Source: Luteibacter rhizovicinus
Lineage (GTDB): Bacteria > Pseudomonadota > Gammaproteobacteria > Xanthomonadales > Rhodanobacteraceae
Direction of reading: 5' to 3'
Length of the DNA stretch: 64,000 nucleotides
NCBI RefSeq assembly: GCF_004342265.1
Contig: NZ_SMCS01000001.1
Coordinates: forward strand, 496,001 to 560,000
How positions within the stretch are numbered: the first letter of the stretch is position 1; each line of letters opens with the position of its first letter. The translations under genes and the position numbers were made by a program. The notes beneath the pieces are model-generated. The model had not been told where the DNA came from. It did not search any database and was given only the letters and a program-made list of their open reading frames with translations. This document shows positions 47,296 through 55,895 of this stretch, piece after piece.

Positions 47296-47453
47296 TCGCG
47301 GCTTCCACGACGCACGAGCGTGAGCCGACGAAGCCGCTGCCAACACGAGCCATCCAGCGGCTGTCCTTACCCGAAGAGCGCCCAGATGCGCGAGATCGTC
47401 CCCGTAGTGCGCGAAGAACCCTTTTTATGCCCGCTCCCCGAACTTCCGTGAAG

Positions 47454-47481
47454 AAAAAAGCGCGCCGGAGCGCGCTTTTTT
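47454..47481. terminator. Bidirectional terminator abutting the fad gene stop
   Basis: AAAAAAGCGCGC at 47454-47465 pairs with GCGCGCTTTTTT at 47470-47481 around CGGA. It starts directly at the stop codon of the minus-strand beta-oxidation gene. Confidence 0.9.
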
Positions 47482-49539
47482 TCAGGCCACCGGCTGGGAA
47501 AGCACCGGATTGTCCCAACCTTCCTTCGGCTTGAATCTGACGCCGTGGCGATCGGTCAGCTTGTCGAGGCGTGCCCGTACGGCGGCGAGACCTTCGCTAC
47601 GCACGTATTGAATCGGACCGCCGCGGAACGGCGCGAAACCCGTACCGAAAATGACGCCCGCATCGAGTAGGTCGGCGTCGTCGACCACGCCCTCGGCCAG
47701 GCACGCAACCGCTTCGTTGACCATGGGCAGGATCATGCGGTCCTGGACGTCCGCCGGCGGTACGTAGTTCGGATCGACTTCGGGTTTCACCGGCTTGCCA
47801 TCCGTCCAGACATACAGGCCTTCGCCGTCTTTCTTGCCGCGCTTGTTCGCCTGCAGCTTTTCTTCCAGACCCTGCGGCACGTCCAGTCCGAGGAAGGGGG
47901 CCAGTTCCTTGCCCACCGACGCGCAGACGTCGAGACCGACGGTGTCCGCCAGTTCGATCGGTCCCATGGGCATGCCGAACTTCTTCGCTTCGCGGTCGAG
48001 CACCGGTCCCGGTACGCCCTCGTTGTACAGGCGCATCGATTCCATCAGGTATGGCATGAGAATTCGGTTGACCAGGAAGCCCGGGGTGCCCTTCACGGGC
48101 ACCGGTAGCTTGCCGATGGCCTTGCAGAAGGCGAGCGCGCGTTTCTCGATGGCGGGGTCGAGCCCGTCGTGGCGCACGACTTCGACAAGGGGCATCTGCG
48201 CGACGGGGTTGAAGAAGTGCAGGCCGAGGAATCGCTGCGGCGCCCTCAGACCTTGCCGCAGTTCGTCGAGCGGAATGCTGGACGTATTGGTGGCGAGGAT
48301 TTCGTCCGCCTGGAACTGCGGTTCGATCTTGGCGTACAGCTCGTGTTTCGCTTCGGCATTTTCGAAGATCGCTTCGATGGCCAGGTCGGCTTCGGCGATA
48401 CCTTTGCCTTCGACATCGGCGCGCAGTCGCTTCGTAGCGGCCTCGACCTTGGCCGGCGCCTTCAGCTTCTTTTCGTACATCGCGCGGGCACGCTTCAGCG
48501 CGGGCTCGATGAACTTCAGTTCGCGATCCTGCAGCGTGACCTCGAAGCCCTTGAGCGCGGCCCAGGCGGCGATGTCGCCCCCCATGACGCCGGCACCGAC
48601 CACGTGCACGTGTTTGATCCCGTGTTCCGCGCCACCGCCGAGGCCCTTCAGGCGTTCCTGCAGGAAGAAGATGCGGATCAGATTGCGGGCGGTGGAGGTT
48701 TCGGCCAGCCTGGCAACGGATTTCGCTTCCAGCTTCAGGCGCTGCTGGATGCTGCCGCCGCCACGGCGCCAGACTTCGATCAGGGCGAACGGTGCGGGGT
48801 AGTGTTCCTTGCGGACCTTTGCGGCGGTTTGCTTCAGCACGATGGGCGCGAGGATCTGTCGCGCGATCCAGGTGTTCGTGCCCCAGGCCTTCGCGCGCAA
48901 CGCGAACGGCTTCTTGCCCGGACGCTTCAGCAGATGCTTTGCTTCGGCCAGCAATTCGTCCGGACGGGCGACGCGGTCGACCAGGCCGACAGCGCGGGCG
49001 CGGCGTGCATTGAACGGCTTGCCGGTCAGCATGGCCGGCAATGCGTCCGGCGCGCCGATGAGACGCGGCAGGCGCGCCGTACCGCCCCAGCCGGGGTGGA
49101 TGCCGAGTATGACTTCGGGAAGCCCGATCTTTGTATTCTCGTCGTCCACGGCGATGCGCAGCCGGCAGGCCAGCGCCAGTTCGGTACCGCCACCCATGCA
49201 CGCGCCGTGTATCGCGGCGACGGTCGGGCAGGGCAGGCGCGCCAGGTTTTCGAAGATGCGCTGACCGTTCTCGATGCTTTCCAGGACGCTGCCGTCCTTG
49301 GCGTATTCGACGAATTCCTTGATGTCGGCGCCGGCGGCGAAGCCGGAAGCCTTGGCCGAATGGATGACGACGCCCGGGGGATTCTCGATGGCCAGGCGCT
49401 CGACGATCTCGTCGAGTTCGCCCAGCACCTCGCGGGAAAGCGCGTTGACGCTGCTGCCCTCGCGGTCGAGCGTGAGGACGACGATGCCGTTCTCGTCCTC
49501 GCTGGTTTTCCAGTGTTTGAAACGCAGTCCTTCGAACAT
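47482..49539 (-). CDS. fadJ: Bifunctional enoyl-CoA hydratase / 3-hydroxyacyl-CoA dehydrogenase (FadJ/FadB alpha-subunit type)
   Basis: A 685-residue fatty-acid beta-oxidation enzyme. The N-terminal crotonase domain has GFAAGADIKEFVEYA near residue 70, and GACMGGGTELALACRL and LPEVILGIHPGWGGT, with the two catalytic acidic residues. The NAD-binding dehydrogenase domain starts near residue 310 with VHVVGAGVMGGDIAAW. ATNTSSIPLDEL and the catalytic histidine in GLHFFNPVAQMPLVEVV follow. No thiolase gene is adjacent, which favours a FadJ-like stand-alone gene over the fadBA operon, but the symbol is tentative. A palindromic terminator meets its stop codon. Confidence 0.9.
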   Translation of the reverse strand: MFEGLRFKHWKTSEDENGIVVLTLDREGSSVNALSREVLGELDEIVERLAIENPPGVVIHSAKASGFAAGADIKEFVEYAKDGSVLESIENGQRIFENLARLPCPTVAAIHGACMGGGTELALACRLRIAVDDENTKIGLPEVILGIHPGWGGTARLPRLIGAPDALPAMLTGKPFNARRARAVGLVDRVARPDELLAEAKHLLKRPGKKPFALRAKAWGTNTWIARQILAPIVLKQTAAKVRKEHYPAPFALIEVWRRGGGSIQQRLKLEAKSVARLAETSTARNLIRIFFLQERLKGLGGGAEHGIKHVHVVGAGVMGGDIAAWAALKGFEVTLQDRELKFIEPALKRARAMYEKKLKAPAKVEAATKRLRADVEGKGIAEADLAIEAIFENAEAKHELYAKIEPQFQADEILATNTSSIPLDELRQGLRAPQRFLGLHFFNPVAQMPLVEVVRHDGLDPAIEKRALAFCKAIGKLPVPVKGTPGFLVNRILMPYLMESMRLYNEGVPGPVLDREAKKFGMPMGPIELADTVGLDVCASVGKELAPFLGLDVPQGLEEKLQANKRGKKDGEGLYVWTDGKPVKPEVDPNYVPPADVQDRMILPMVNEAVACLAEGVVDDADLLDAGVIFGTGFAPFRGGPIQYVRSEGLAAVRARLDKLTDRHGVRFKPKEGWDNPVLSQPVA

Positions 49540-49683
49540 GGCGGTCTGACGATAGCGAGTGATCGCGCCACCTTACCGTTGTGCCGCCCCGAATGCGAGA
49601 CGGCGCCCAAAAACGGCAACGCCATCTGGCGCGCGCACCTGAATTGGCACAATACTTGTGAAATCGCCGCAGCCTTACGAGTC

Positions 49684-50166
49684 ATGCATACCGACGCGCA
49701 CACGGGAACCGAGGTTTTCGAACATATCCTGTCCGCCGCCGGGCCACTGGTCGCGTTGGAGACGGGCGATTCCGCCGTACTGGTGGACCAGTTCCGCCTG
49801 GTTGCCCGCCGGACGGGACAGGCTGTTTATCTGTGGCGGCAGGGCGAAGGGCTGTGCAGCCTGCGCGATGCCCAGGCGCGCGTGCCGGGCTGCGTACGTC
49901 TGGGCGACGCGTTGCGCTACATCCTGCAGAGCCTGCATTTCGGCGTCTATCTGCTGGACATGCCCGATACGGTTCTCAGTGCGACCGACAGCGCGCTCCT
50001 GCGGCAGTTGGCCAGGGCGCAGACGGAACATGTCCGCCGTGTGGTCCTGCTGGGCGTGAACGCCACGGTGCTGGGCGCGCTGGACAACGTGGTCGTCCGT
50101 ATCGATGCCGACTGGCGCCTGCGCGTGATCCGGCCGCGTCTTCGCGATGGCCGCTGGGTCGTATGA
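49684..50166 (+). CDS. Hypothetical protein coupled to the GGDEF-EAL gene
   Basis: A 160-residue protein starting MHTDAHTGTEVFEHILSAAG; its stop overlaps the next start by four bases (ATGA). It alternates strands and helices (PLVALETGDSAVLVDQFRLV, QAVYLWRQGEGLCSL, FGVYLLDMPDTVLS, RRVVLLGVNATVL). The pattern resembles a P-loop-type alpha/beta fold with a Walker-B-like VYLLDMPD but no Walker A loop. I recognise no family. The coupling suggests it modulates or localises the diguanylate cyclase/phosphodiesterase encoded next. Codon use matches its neighbours, so it is probably native. Confidence 0.75.
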   Translation: MHTDAHTGTEVFEHILSAAGPLVALETGDSAVLVDQFRLVARRTGQAVYLWRQGEGLCSLRDAQARVPGCVRLGDALRYILQSLHFGVYLLDMPDTVLSATDSALLRQLARAQTEHVRRVVLLGVNATVLGALDNVVVRIDADWRLRVIRPRLRDGRWVV

Positions 50167-52757
50167 GCGCGAATCCGCAAAACGACCCGAAAGGGATCGT
50201 CATTTTCACCCCACGACGCGACCTGCGGCGCGCAATGTTCGATGCGCTGGACGCCGGTGGCGATTTCCTGCTGCTGAGCGCCCGCGATACCGTGCATCTG
50301 CGCAGTCTGCTGGCGGATCATCCTGCGCTGTCCCTGATGGTCGTGGCCATCGACGGTAGCCAGGATGCGTTCGATGCCATCGGGCACCTGCGTACCGCGA
50401 CGGCTTATGCCGGGCTACCGTTGATCTGTGTAGTGGAAGAGGGCCTGGCGCTTTCGTCCATGCCCGCCGACGCCGCCGACTGGGTCCGGGCGGCGGCGCT
50501 GTCCGATGAACTCCTGCCGCGCGCGCTACGGGCCATGGCCTCCGCGCCCGCGCAGAAAAACGTTCGCACGGTTGCGCTTACGCCAGCCACACCGGCAATG
50601 GCGCCGGCGACGGACGGTTCGGACTATCGTTTCGCTTTCGATTCGGGCTGCGCCTGGGTGATGGCGGCCGCCGGCACCGGCCGCATCGTGGAGGTGGGCG
50701 AAGCGTTCGCACGGCTGTTCGGCGATGCGACCTTCCTTCTTGGCGATCTGGCACTTTCCGATCTGTTCCGGCTTGCCAGCGGCGTGACCTGGCCACAGCG
50801 GGACGCCGATGGCATCGCCTGCGCGGTTCGTCGCCCGGACGGCGCCGATATCACCGGCGAACTCGATATTCGCCGCATCGTGCACGCTGGCGAACAGCGG
50901 GTCGCCGTGGCGTTTCGCGATTTCCGTACGAGCGAAATGGCCGAGCGCGCGCTGTCGCTGCTTTCGCTGCTGGACGCTTCGGCCAGCGACGACGAAGGCA
51001 TGGGCGAGGCGGCGGCCATGCTGGCCGATGCGCTGGATCTGGACGTCGTGGCGATCTGGGCGGGAGTGACCGAGGGCGATGCGCCCGCGCCGCCGCTTAT
51101 CCGTCTGTGGAACGGCCCTGGCACGGTCGCGTGGCCGGACGAAGGCAGTCTGTCGTTGCTGAAAACATGTCTGGCCGGCGAAGCCGTCGTGCGTCTGCAA
51201 CCGGGCGAAACGGGCCGGGTGGCCGATCCGCTCATCGAGGCGCTGGGCCTGCAATCGTTTGCGTTCCTTCCTCTCAACGACGAACGCAGGGCTGTACTCG
51301 GCGCGATCTTCGTGGGCCGGCGCCGCGCGCTGGACGATGCGCGCGTGCTGGAGCCCGCCTTGCGTGCCGCGTCTTCCCGTTTCGCATCCTCGCTTGAATT
51401 GCGCCGCACGCGGGAGCAGGGGCGGGCGAAGGGTTTGCTGGACGGTCTGACCGGATTGCCCAATCGCCTGCTGTTCAACGACCGTCTCGACACCACCATC
51501 CGCGAAGCGCAGCGCACCGGCGAGTGCTTCGCCGCGTTGTTCGTCGACCTGGATCGTTTCAAGAGCATCAACGATACGCTCGGCCACAGCGTCGGCGACC
51601 AGGTGCTGGCCGCCGTAGCCAGAAGGCTTCGTGCCAGCGTACGCGCGTCCGATACGGTGGCCCGTTACGCGGGCGACGAATTTACCCTGATCCTCAGGCA
51701 CATCATCAAGCGCGACGATGTGCTGCGCATCGCCGAGAAAATCGTGCAGGTGATGGAAACTCCGTTGCCGCTCGACGACGGTTCGGAATTGCAAATCACG
51801 GTGTCGATCGGTGTGGCGTTCTTCCCGGACGATGCCGCGGACGGCGAGACGCTTCTGCGTCACGCCGACGAAGCCATGTATGGCGCCAAGAGTCTTGGCC
51901 GGAACAACTTCCAGATTTATGCGCCAAGCGCCGACCTTTCGCAGCAGCAGCACGTTGCGCTGAAGGCGAAACTTCGCCATGCCGAACGCAATGGCGAGCT
52001 GCGCGTGTTCTACCAGCCGCAGGTCGACACGCTCACCGAAGACATCGTGGGCATGGAAGCACTGGTGCGTTGGGAGCATCCGGAACTGGGCACCATCTCG
52101 CCGGCGTTTTTCATTCCGCTGGCGGAAGCGAGCGGACTGATCGTTTCGATCGGCGAGTGGGTGATGCGCACGGCCTGTGCCCAGGCGCACGTATGGGAAA
52201 AAATGTTCGGCTTGCATCTCCGTCTGGGCGTGAACCTCTCGGCGGTTCAGCTGATGCAGCCGAACCTCGTGGCGACCGTGGCCAATGCGCTCACCGATAC
52301 GGGGCTCGATCCGTCCTGCCTCGAACTCGAGGTCACCGAAAGCATCAGCGTGAAGACGGTGCCGCATCTGGTCGAAAGCCTCGACGCGCTGCACGCCATG
52401 GGATGCCGGATCGCCATCGACGACTTCGGCACCGGTGCCGCATCGCTGGACTATCTGCGCCGGTTGCCTGCCGATCGCATCAAGATCGACCAGAGCTTCG
52501 TGCGCAACATTGGCGTCGATCCGGACGACGAGGCTATCGTCAGGGCGACGATCGACATGGCTCATCGCCTGAAACGCGGTGTGGTCGCCGAAGGCGTCGA
52601 GATCGAGCAGCACCTGAATTTCCTGCGTGCTAACGGTTGCGACGAACTCCAGGGCTATCTGTTCTGCCGCCCGCTTCCCACGGCGGCTTTCGAGAAACTG
52701 CTCGCGGAACGCCAGCGTCTGCTTACCGAAGGACTGTCCCCGGTGGGCAGTGCTTGA
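50163..52757 (+). CDS. Multidomain GGDEF-EAL cyclic-di-GMP enzyme (REC-like, PAS, GAF, GGDEF, EAL)
   Basis: An 864-residue soluble protein. Residues 1-120 resemble a receiver fold (KGIVIFTPRRDLRRAMFDAL) without a convincing phosphoacceptor. A PAS-like domain follows at about 155-260 (AAAGTGRIVEVGEAFARLFG), then a GAF-like region at about 275-420 (MLADALDLDVVAIWAGV). The GGDEF domain has FVDLDRFKSINDTLGH and AGDEF at about residues 502-506, with an inhibitory-site RxxD (RASD) exactly five residues before it. The EAL domain is complete (EALVRW near 632, NLSAVQL, EVTES, DDFGTG, KIDQ, AEGVE, QGYLF). Phosphodiesterase activity is therefore likely. AGDEF variants can be active cyclases, so it may be bifunctional. 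No membrane segments are visible. It ends 170 bases before rpoE. Confidence 0.93.
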   Translation: MSANPQNDPKGIVIFTPRRDLRRAMFDALDAGGDFLLLSARDTVHLRSLLADHPALSLMVVAIDGSQDAFDAIGHLRTATAYAGLPLICVVEEGLALSSMPADAADWVRAAALSDELLPRALRAMASAPAQKNVRTVALTPATPAMAPATDGSDYRFAFDSGCAWVMAAAGTGRIVEVGEAFARLFGDATFLLGDLALSDLFRLASGVTWPQRDADGIACAVRRPDGADITGELDIRRIVHAGEQRVAVAFRDFRTSEMAERALSLLSLLDASASDDEGMGEAAAMLADALDLDVVAIWAGVTEGDAPAPPLIRLWNGPGTVAWPDEGSLSLLKTCLAGEAVVRLQPGETGRVADPLIEALGLQSFAFLPLNDERRAVLGAIFVGRRRALDDARVLEPALRAASSRFASSLELRRTREQGRAKGLLDGLTGLPNRLLFNDRLDTTIREAQRTGECFAALFVDLDRFKSINDTLGHSVGDQVLAAVARRLRASVRASDTVARYAGDEFTLILRHIIKRDDVLRIAEKIVQVMETPLPLDDGSELQITVSIGVAFFPDDAADGETLLRHADEAMYGAKSLGRNNFQIYAPSADLSQQQHVALKAKLRHAERNGELRVFYQPQVDTLTEDIVGMEALVRWEHPELGTISPAFFIPLAEASGLIVSIGEWVMRTACAQAHVWEKMFGLHLRLGVNLSAVQLMQPNLVATVANALTDTGLDPSCLELEVTESISVKTVPHLVESLDALHAMGCRIAIDDFGTGAASLDYLRRLPADRIKIDQSFVRNIGVDPDDEAIVRATIDMAHRLKRGVVAEGVEIEQHLNFLRANGCDELQGYLFCRPLPTAAFEKLLAERQRLLTEGLSPVGSA

Positions 52758-52849
52758 TACGCCGTCGGCAGAGCCCCATCCCGCTGGGGTAGTAGGATGG
52801 TCGATGGCCTTCGACCCCGTGATTGTCGCGGGACCGGTACGGTGGCAAT

Positions 52850-52876
52850 GAACTTGGCGAGTGGATGCTTGTCTGA
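52850..52876 (+). promoter_or_regulatory. Sigma-E-type promoter upstream of rpoE
   Basis: GAACTT at 52850-52855 and GTCTGA at 52871-52876 are separated by 15 bases. These hexamers and this spacing match known RpoE promoters such as E. coli rpoH P3. The start of transcription would fall about 45 bases before the rpoE ATG. It implies that RpoE activates its own operon (inference from the motif). Confidence 0.8.
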
Positions 52877-52927
52877 ACACCGCCCGTACCCATGGCCCAT
52901 GGCACAGCGCTAAGGAGAAAAGCCCGG

Positions 52928-53524
52928 ATGGGCGAAAACGAACTGGACCAGGCACTCGTCGAGCGCGTGCAGAGCGGAGACAAACGGGCGTTCGACCTTC
53001 TGGTGCGCAAGTACCAGCACAAGGTGGTGGCACTGATTTCCCGGTACGTACACGACAGATCGGAGTGCGAGGACATTGCCCAGGAAGCGTTCGTGCGCGC
53101 CTGGCGGGCGATCGCTTCGTTCCGTGGCGAAAGCGCGTTCTATACCTGGCTATACAAGATCGCGGTAAATACCGCGAAAAATCATCTCGTTGCGATGGGT
53201 CGCCGGCCTCCGACAGGCGATATCGACATCGAGGACGCCGTTTACGTCCCGGGAGCCACCCGCCTTCACGAGGGAGCCACCCCGGAGCGGGAAATGATGC
53301 GGGAACAAGTGGAACAAACCGTGTTTGCCACTGTCCAAGCCTTGCCCGAGGAACTTCGGGCCGCGATCACGTTGCGCGAGGTGGACGGCAAAAGTTACGA
53401 GGAAATCGCCGCCATCATGGACTGTCCCATTGGAACCGTCCGATCGCGTATTTTCAGGGCTCGCGAAGCCATCGACGAAAAACTGCGGCCGCTACTGTCC
53501 GACCGCGAGGATCACAAGCCATGA
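52928..53524 (+). CDS. rpoE: RNA polymerase sigma factor RpoE (ECF, envelope stress)
   Basis: A 198-residue ECF sigma factor. Region 2 is at residues 10-80 (ALVERVQSGDKRAFDLLVRK, YVHDRSECEDIAQEAFVRAW, FYTWLYKIAVNTAKNHL). Region 4 is at about 130-190 (ALPEELRAAITLREVDGKSY, MDCPIGTVRSRIFRAREAI). The start ATG 52928 follows AAGGAG by ten bases. Its stop overlaps the anti-sigma start (ATGA). RpoE directs envelope-stress genes, including those for proteases and folding factors such as the adjacent MucD. Confidence 0.96.
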   Translation: MGENELDQALVERVQSGDKRAFDLLVRKYQHKVVALISRYVHDRSECEDIAQEAFVRAWRAIASFRGESAFYTWLYKIAVNTAKNHLVAMGRRPPTGDIDIEDAVYVPGATRLHEGATPEREMMREQVEQTVFATVQALPEELRAAITLREVDGKSYEEIAAIMDCPIGTVRSRIFRAREAIDEKLRPLLSDREDHKP

Positions 53525-54210
53525 GTGAAGCCAATCGGGACATTCTCTCCGCCGGTATGGACGGAGAACTCTCGCGCGAGGAAATCCGTTTTCTTCTGCG
53601 GCGGCTGGATAGCGACCAGACGCTGGTACAGGCGTGGTCTCGTTATCACGTTGCTCGCGATGGTCTGCGTGGACAGCTCGAACCCTCCGTTTCGGCCGAT
53701 TTCGCCAGTCGTGTGATGGCGGCCATCGACGCCGAGGACATCGCCGTCGCCACGGCACCGGCTCGCACCGTCGCGCGCATGGAGCCGCGTCGTCGCTGGC
53801 TGCAGTGGTCCGCTGGCGGTGCTATCGCAGCCAGCGTTGCCGTAGCGGCCCTGATGTTCACGCAGCCGGCCGAACGTGGTGTAACGACGGGCGTGGCACA
53901 GGCCGGGACACAGGCTGGCACCGTTTCGGGCAACGCCATCGCCGATGCCGGTCATGTTGCGCAGCCCCCTGGCGCCCCCACCGTACCGCAGTGGTTGAGT
54001 GGCGGCACCTCGGTCTCGCAGTTCACCCAGAAAGCGGCGTTCGGTAGCGGTTCCGAGAGCGATTCCTCTTACCTGACGCGGGTCATGCCGTACCAGATCC
54101 ACGGTACCCGCGCGGTCGAGGCTTCCGGCAGCAACTACATTCTTCTCGTTCGTCCCGACGGCAGCCGTTACGTGCAGCCGCTCGCGGAACCGCAGGTCGA
54201 AGCCCGCTAG
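53521..54210 (+). CDS. rseA: Anti-sigma-E factor RseA
   Basis: A 229-residue membrane-spanning regulator. The cytoplasmic RseA N-terminal domain binds RpoE (ILSAGMDGELSREEIRFLLR, QAWSRYHVARDGLRGQL). A single transmembrane segment lies at about residues 97-114 (WSAGGAIAASVAVAALMF). The periplasmic part is Gly/Ser/Ala-rich and ends with RVMPYQIHGTRAVEASGSNY. Regulated proteolysis of such proteins releases sigma-E. No RseB/MucB gene follows, so periplasmic sensing must work without a local RseB, as in other xanthomonads. It is coupled to rpoE by a 4-base overlap. Confidence 0.93.
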   Translation: MSEANRDILSAGMDGELSREEIRFLLRRLDSDQTLVQAWSRYHVARDGLRGQLEPSVSADFASRVMAAIDAEDIAVATAPARTVARMEPRRRWLQWSAGGAIAASVAVAALMFTQPAERGVTTGVAQAGTQAGTVSGNAIADAGHVAQPPGAPTVPQWLSGGTSVSQFTQKAAFGSGSESDSSYLTRVMPYQIHGTRAVEASGSNYILLVRPDGSRYVQPLAEPQVEAR

Positions 54211-54230
54211 GGCCGACCCGCGATCCGCCC

Positions 54231-54261
54231 GGACGCGGCAGGTGTTGCCGCGTCCTTTTTT
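54231..54261 (+). terminator. Terminator or attenuator between rseA and mucD
   Basis: GGACGCGGC (54231-54239) and GCCGCGTCC (54247-54255) pair perfectly and are followed by six T residues. It lies 20 bases after the rseA stop and should reduce read-through into mucD. A second hairpin, GTGCGGC-TTC-GCCGCAC at 54280-54296, follows in the mucD leader. Confidence 0.85.
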
Positions 54262-54324
54262 ACCTCGGTATCTTAAATCGTGCGGCTTCGCCGCACGGGC
54301 TCTATGGAAAAGAGGAGGTACGCA

Positions 54325-55740
54325 ATGAGCCACTGGAGTACGCGCCCGGCGTTGGCCGCCGCGCTGTTGATTGTCGCGGCCGGCGCGAACGCGCAGTCAC
54401 TGCCGGATTTCACCGGTATTGTCGAAAAGAATGCGTCCGCGGTCGTGCATGTCGAGGCCAAGTCGAGCGGCAGCCGCACCACGCCACGCAGTGGCGCGCA
54501 GGATATGCCGGACGATCAGGCCGAGATTTTTCGCCGGTTCTTCGGTATGCCGATGGTCCCCACGCCGCAGGAACGCACCTCGCTCGGTTCGGGGTTCATC
54601 ATTTCCTCCGATGGTTACGTACTGACCAATAGCCACGTCGTGGACGACGCGGACGAAGTGCAGGTGCGCCTGCAGGATCGCCGCACGCTCACCGCGAAAG
54701 TCGTCGGCACCGATCCCCAGTACGACATTGCCTTGCTGAAGGTCGATGCCGGTTCGCTGCAGGCGGTTTCCATCGGCGATTCGCGACAGCTCAAGGCGGG
54801 TCAGTGGGTTCTCGCGATCGGGTCGCCCTTCGGTTTCGACTACACCGTGACGCAGGGCATCGTCAGTGCCGTGGGCCGCAATCTCGGTAGTGGCGATCAG
54901 CCCTATACCTCTTTCATCCAGACCGACGTGCCGATCAATCGCGGCAACTCGGGCGGTCCCCTGTTCAACCTGCAAGGGCAGGTCGTGGGTGTGAACTCGC
55001 AGATCTATTCGAGCACCGGCGGCTATCAGGGCGTGGCGTTTTCCATTCCGATCGACGTGGCGATGAATGTCGTCCAGCAGATCAAGGACAAGGGCTATGT
55101 GTCGCGCGGCATGCTCGGCGTCAGGGTCCAGCCGGTCGATCAGTTCGTGAAGAATCTGGACCTGCCCAATGCCAGCGGCGCACTGGTCGCGGAAGTCACG
55201 GCGGAGAGTGGCGCGGCGAAGGCCGGGCTACGGCAGGGCGACGTCATTCTTGCTTTCAACGGACAGGCCATTACCCAGGCGGCCGATCTTCCGCCGCTCG
55301 TCGGCATCACCCGGCCGGGCACGACGGCGAAAGTCGACATCCTGCGCGATGGCAAAAAACAGTCGCTGGACGTGAAAGTCGGTGAAATGCCGCGCGACAA
55401 GACCGCCGTCGCCCATGCGGGCGCGGGTGGCAAGGCTGCGGCGAACGCGGTTGCAGGCCTGGGCCTTGCCGTGCAGGACATCGATCCGGCGACCCGGAGC
55501 CAACTGGGGCTCAAAGCGGGCGAGGGTGTCGTGATCAGTCGGGCCGAGGCGCGCGTGGCGGCGGCCTCGGGCCTGCAGCCGGGCGACATCGTGCTGATGG
55601 TCAATCAGAAGCGTATTGGCAGCGCATCCGACTTCCGCGAGGCCGCAAAGGGGGTCAAGCCCGGCGATACCGCCATGCTGCTCGTGCGCCGGGACGATGC
55701 GACCCGGTTCATGGCGCTGACGGTTCCCGCGCTCCGCTGA
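54325..55740 (+). CDS. mucD: Periplasmic Do-family serine protease/chaperone (MucD/DegP)
   Basis: A 471-residue exported protease. The signal peptide is cleaved after ANA (residue 23). The trypsin-like domain has His-104 (TNSHVVDDADE), Asp-134 (YDIALLKV) and Ser-209 (GNSGGPLF). Two PDZ domains follow, at about residues 255-345 and 380-465 (GLRQGDVILAFNGQAI and GLQPGDIVLMVNQKRI). The start ATG 54325 is preceded by GAGGAGGT at five bases; earlier in-frame ATGs lack a site. It degrades or refolds misfolded envelope proteins and is a classic sigma-E target. Confidence 0.95.
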   Translation: MSHWSTRPALAAALLIVAAGANAQSLPDFTGIVEKNASAVVHVEAKSSGSRTTPRSGAQDMPDDQAEIFRRFFGMPMVPTPQERTSLGSGFIISSDGYVLTNSHVVDDADEVQVRLQDRRTLTAKVVGTDPQYDIALLKVDAGSLQAVSIGDSRQLKAGQWVLAIGSPFGFDYTVTQGIVSAVGRNLGSGDQPYTSFIQTDVPINRGNSGGPLFNLQGQVVGVNSQIYSSTGGYQGVAFSIPIDVAMNVVQQIKDKGYVSRGMLGVRVQPVDQFVKNLDLPNASGALVAEVTAESGAAKAGLRQGDVILAFNGQAITQAADLPPLVGITRPGTTAKVDILRDGKKQSLDVKVGEMPRDKTAVAHAGAGGKAAANAVAGLGLAVQDIDPATRSQLGLKAGEGVVISRAEARVAAASGLQPGDIVLMVNQKRIGSASDFREAAKGVKPGDTAMLLVRRDDATRFMALTVPALR

Positions 55741-55751
55741 CGATTGGAGTC

Positions 55752-55782
55752 CATCCGTGGGCGATTGTTTCGCCCGCGGATG
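55752..55782 (+). terminator. Hairpin after mucD, possible weak terminator
   Basis: CATCCGTGGGCGA (55752-55764) pairs with TCGCCCGCGGATG (55770-55782) with one mismatch, 11 bases after the mucD stop. No T run follows, so termination is uncertain. Confidence 0.45.
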
Positions 55783-55895
55783 CTTTCGGCGGCGGAATCG
55801 TGCCTTCCATGCGATAATCCCCCGATTCGCGCTGCCTTAGGGCGGCGCGACGTCGTTCGCGCCGCGGACGACGGTGAACGTAATAACGGCGCTCA

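Larger units (their letters stand above)
46685..47451. other. Long intergenic region with large inverted repeats and no credible gene
   Basis: About 770 bases between the DUF2058 gene and the fad terminator. Frames exist on both strands but are Arg/Ala/Gly/Pro-rich and unlike any family I know. Two perfect inverted-repeat pairs stand out: 24 bases at 46807-46830 against 47024-47047, and 20 bases at 47180-47199 against 47276-47295. A smaller GGCGGACC/GGTCCGCC pair lies in the loop of the first. The DNA looks like a folded non-coding element or a decayed mobile repeat rather than ordinary spacer. Confidence 0.7.

Noticed and set aside
46774-47518. Overlapping frames on both strands in the 46.7-47.5 kb gap
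   Set aside because: Arg/Ala/Gly-rich products without domains run through perfect inverted repeats and a terminator, so they are not credible genes.
50163-52757. AGDEF taken as proof of an inactive cyclase domain
   Set aside because: AGDEF variants are active in several characterised proteins, and the RxxD site and metal-binding FVDLDRFK segment are intact here.
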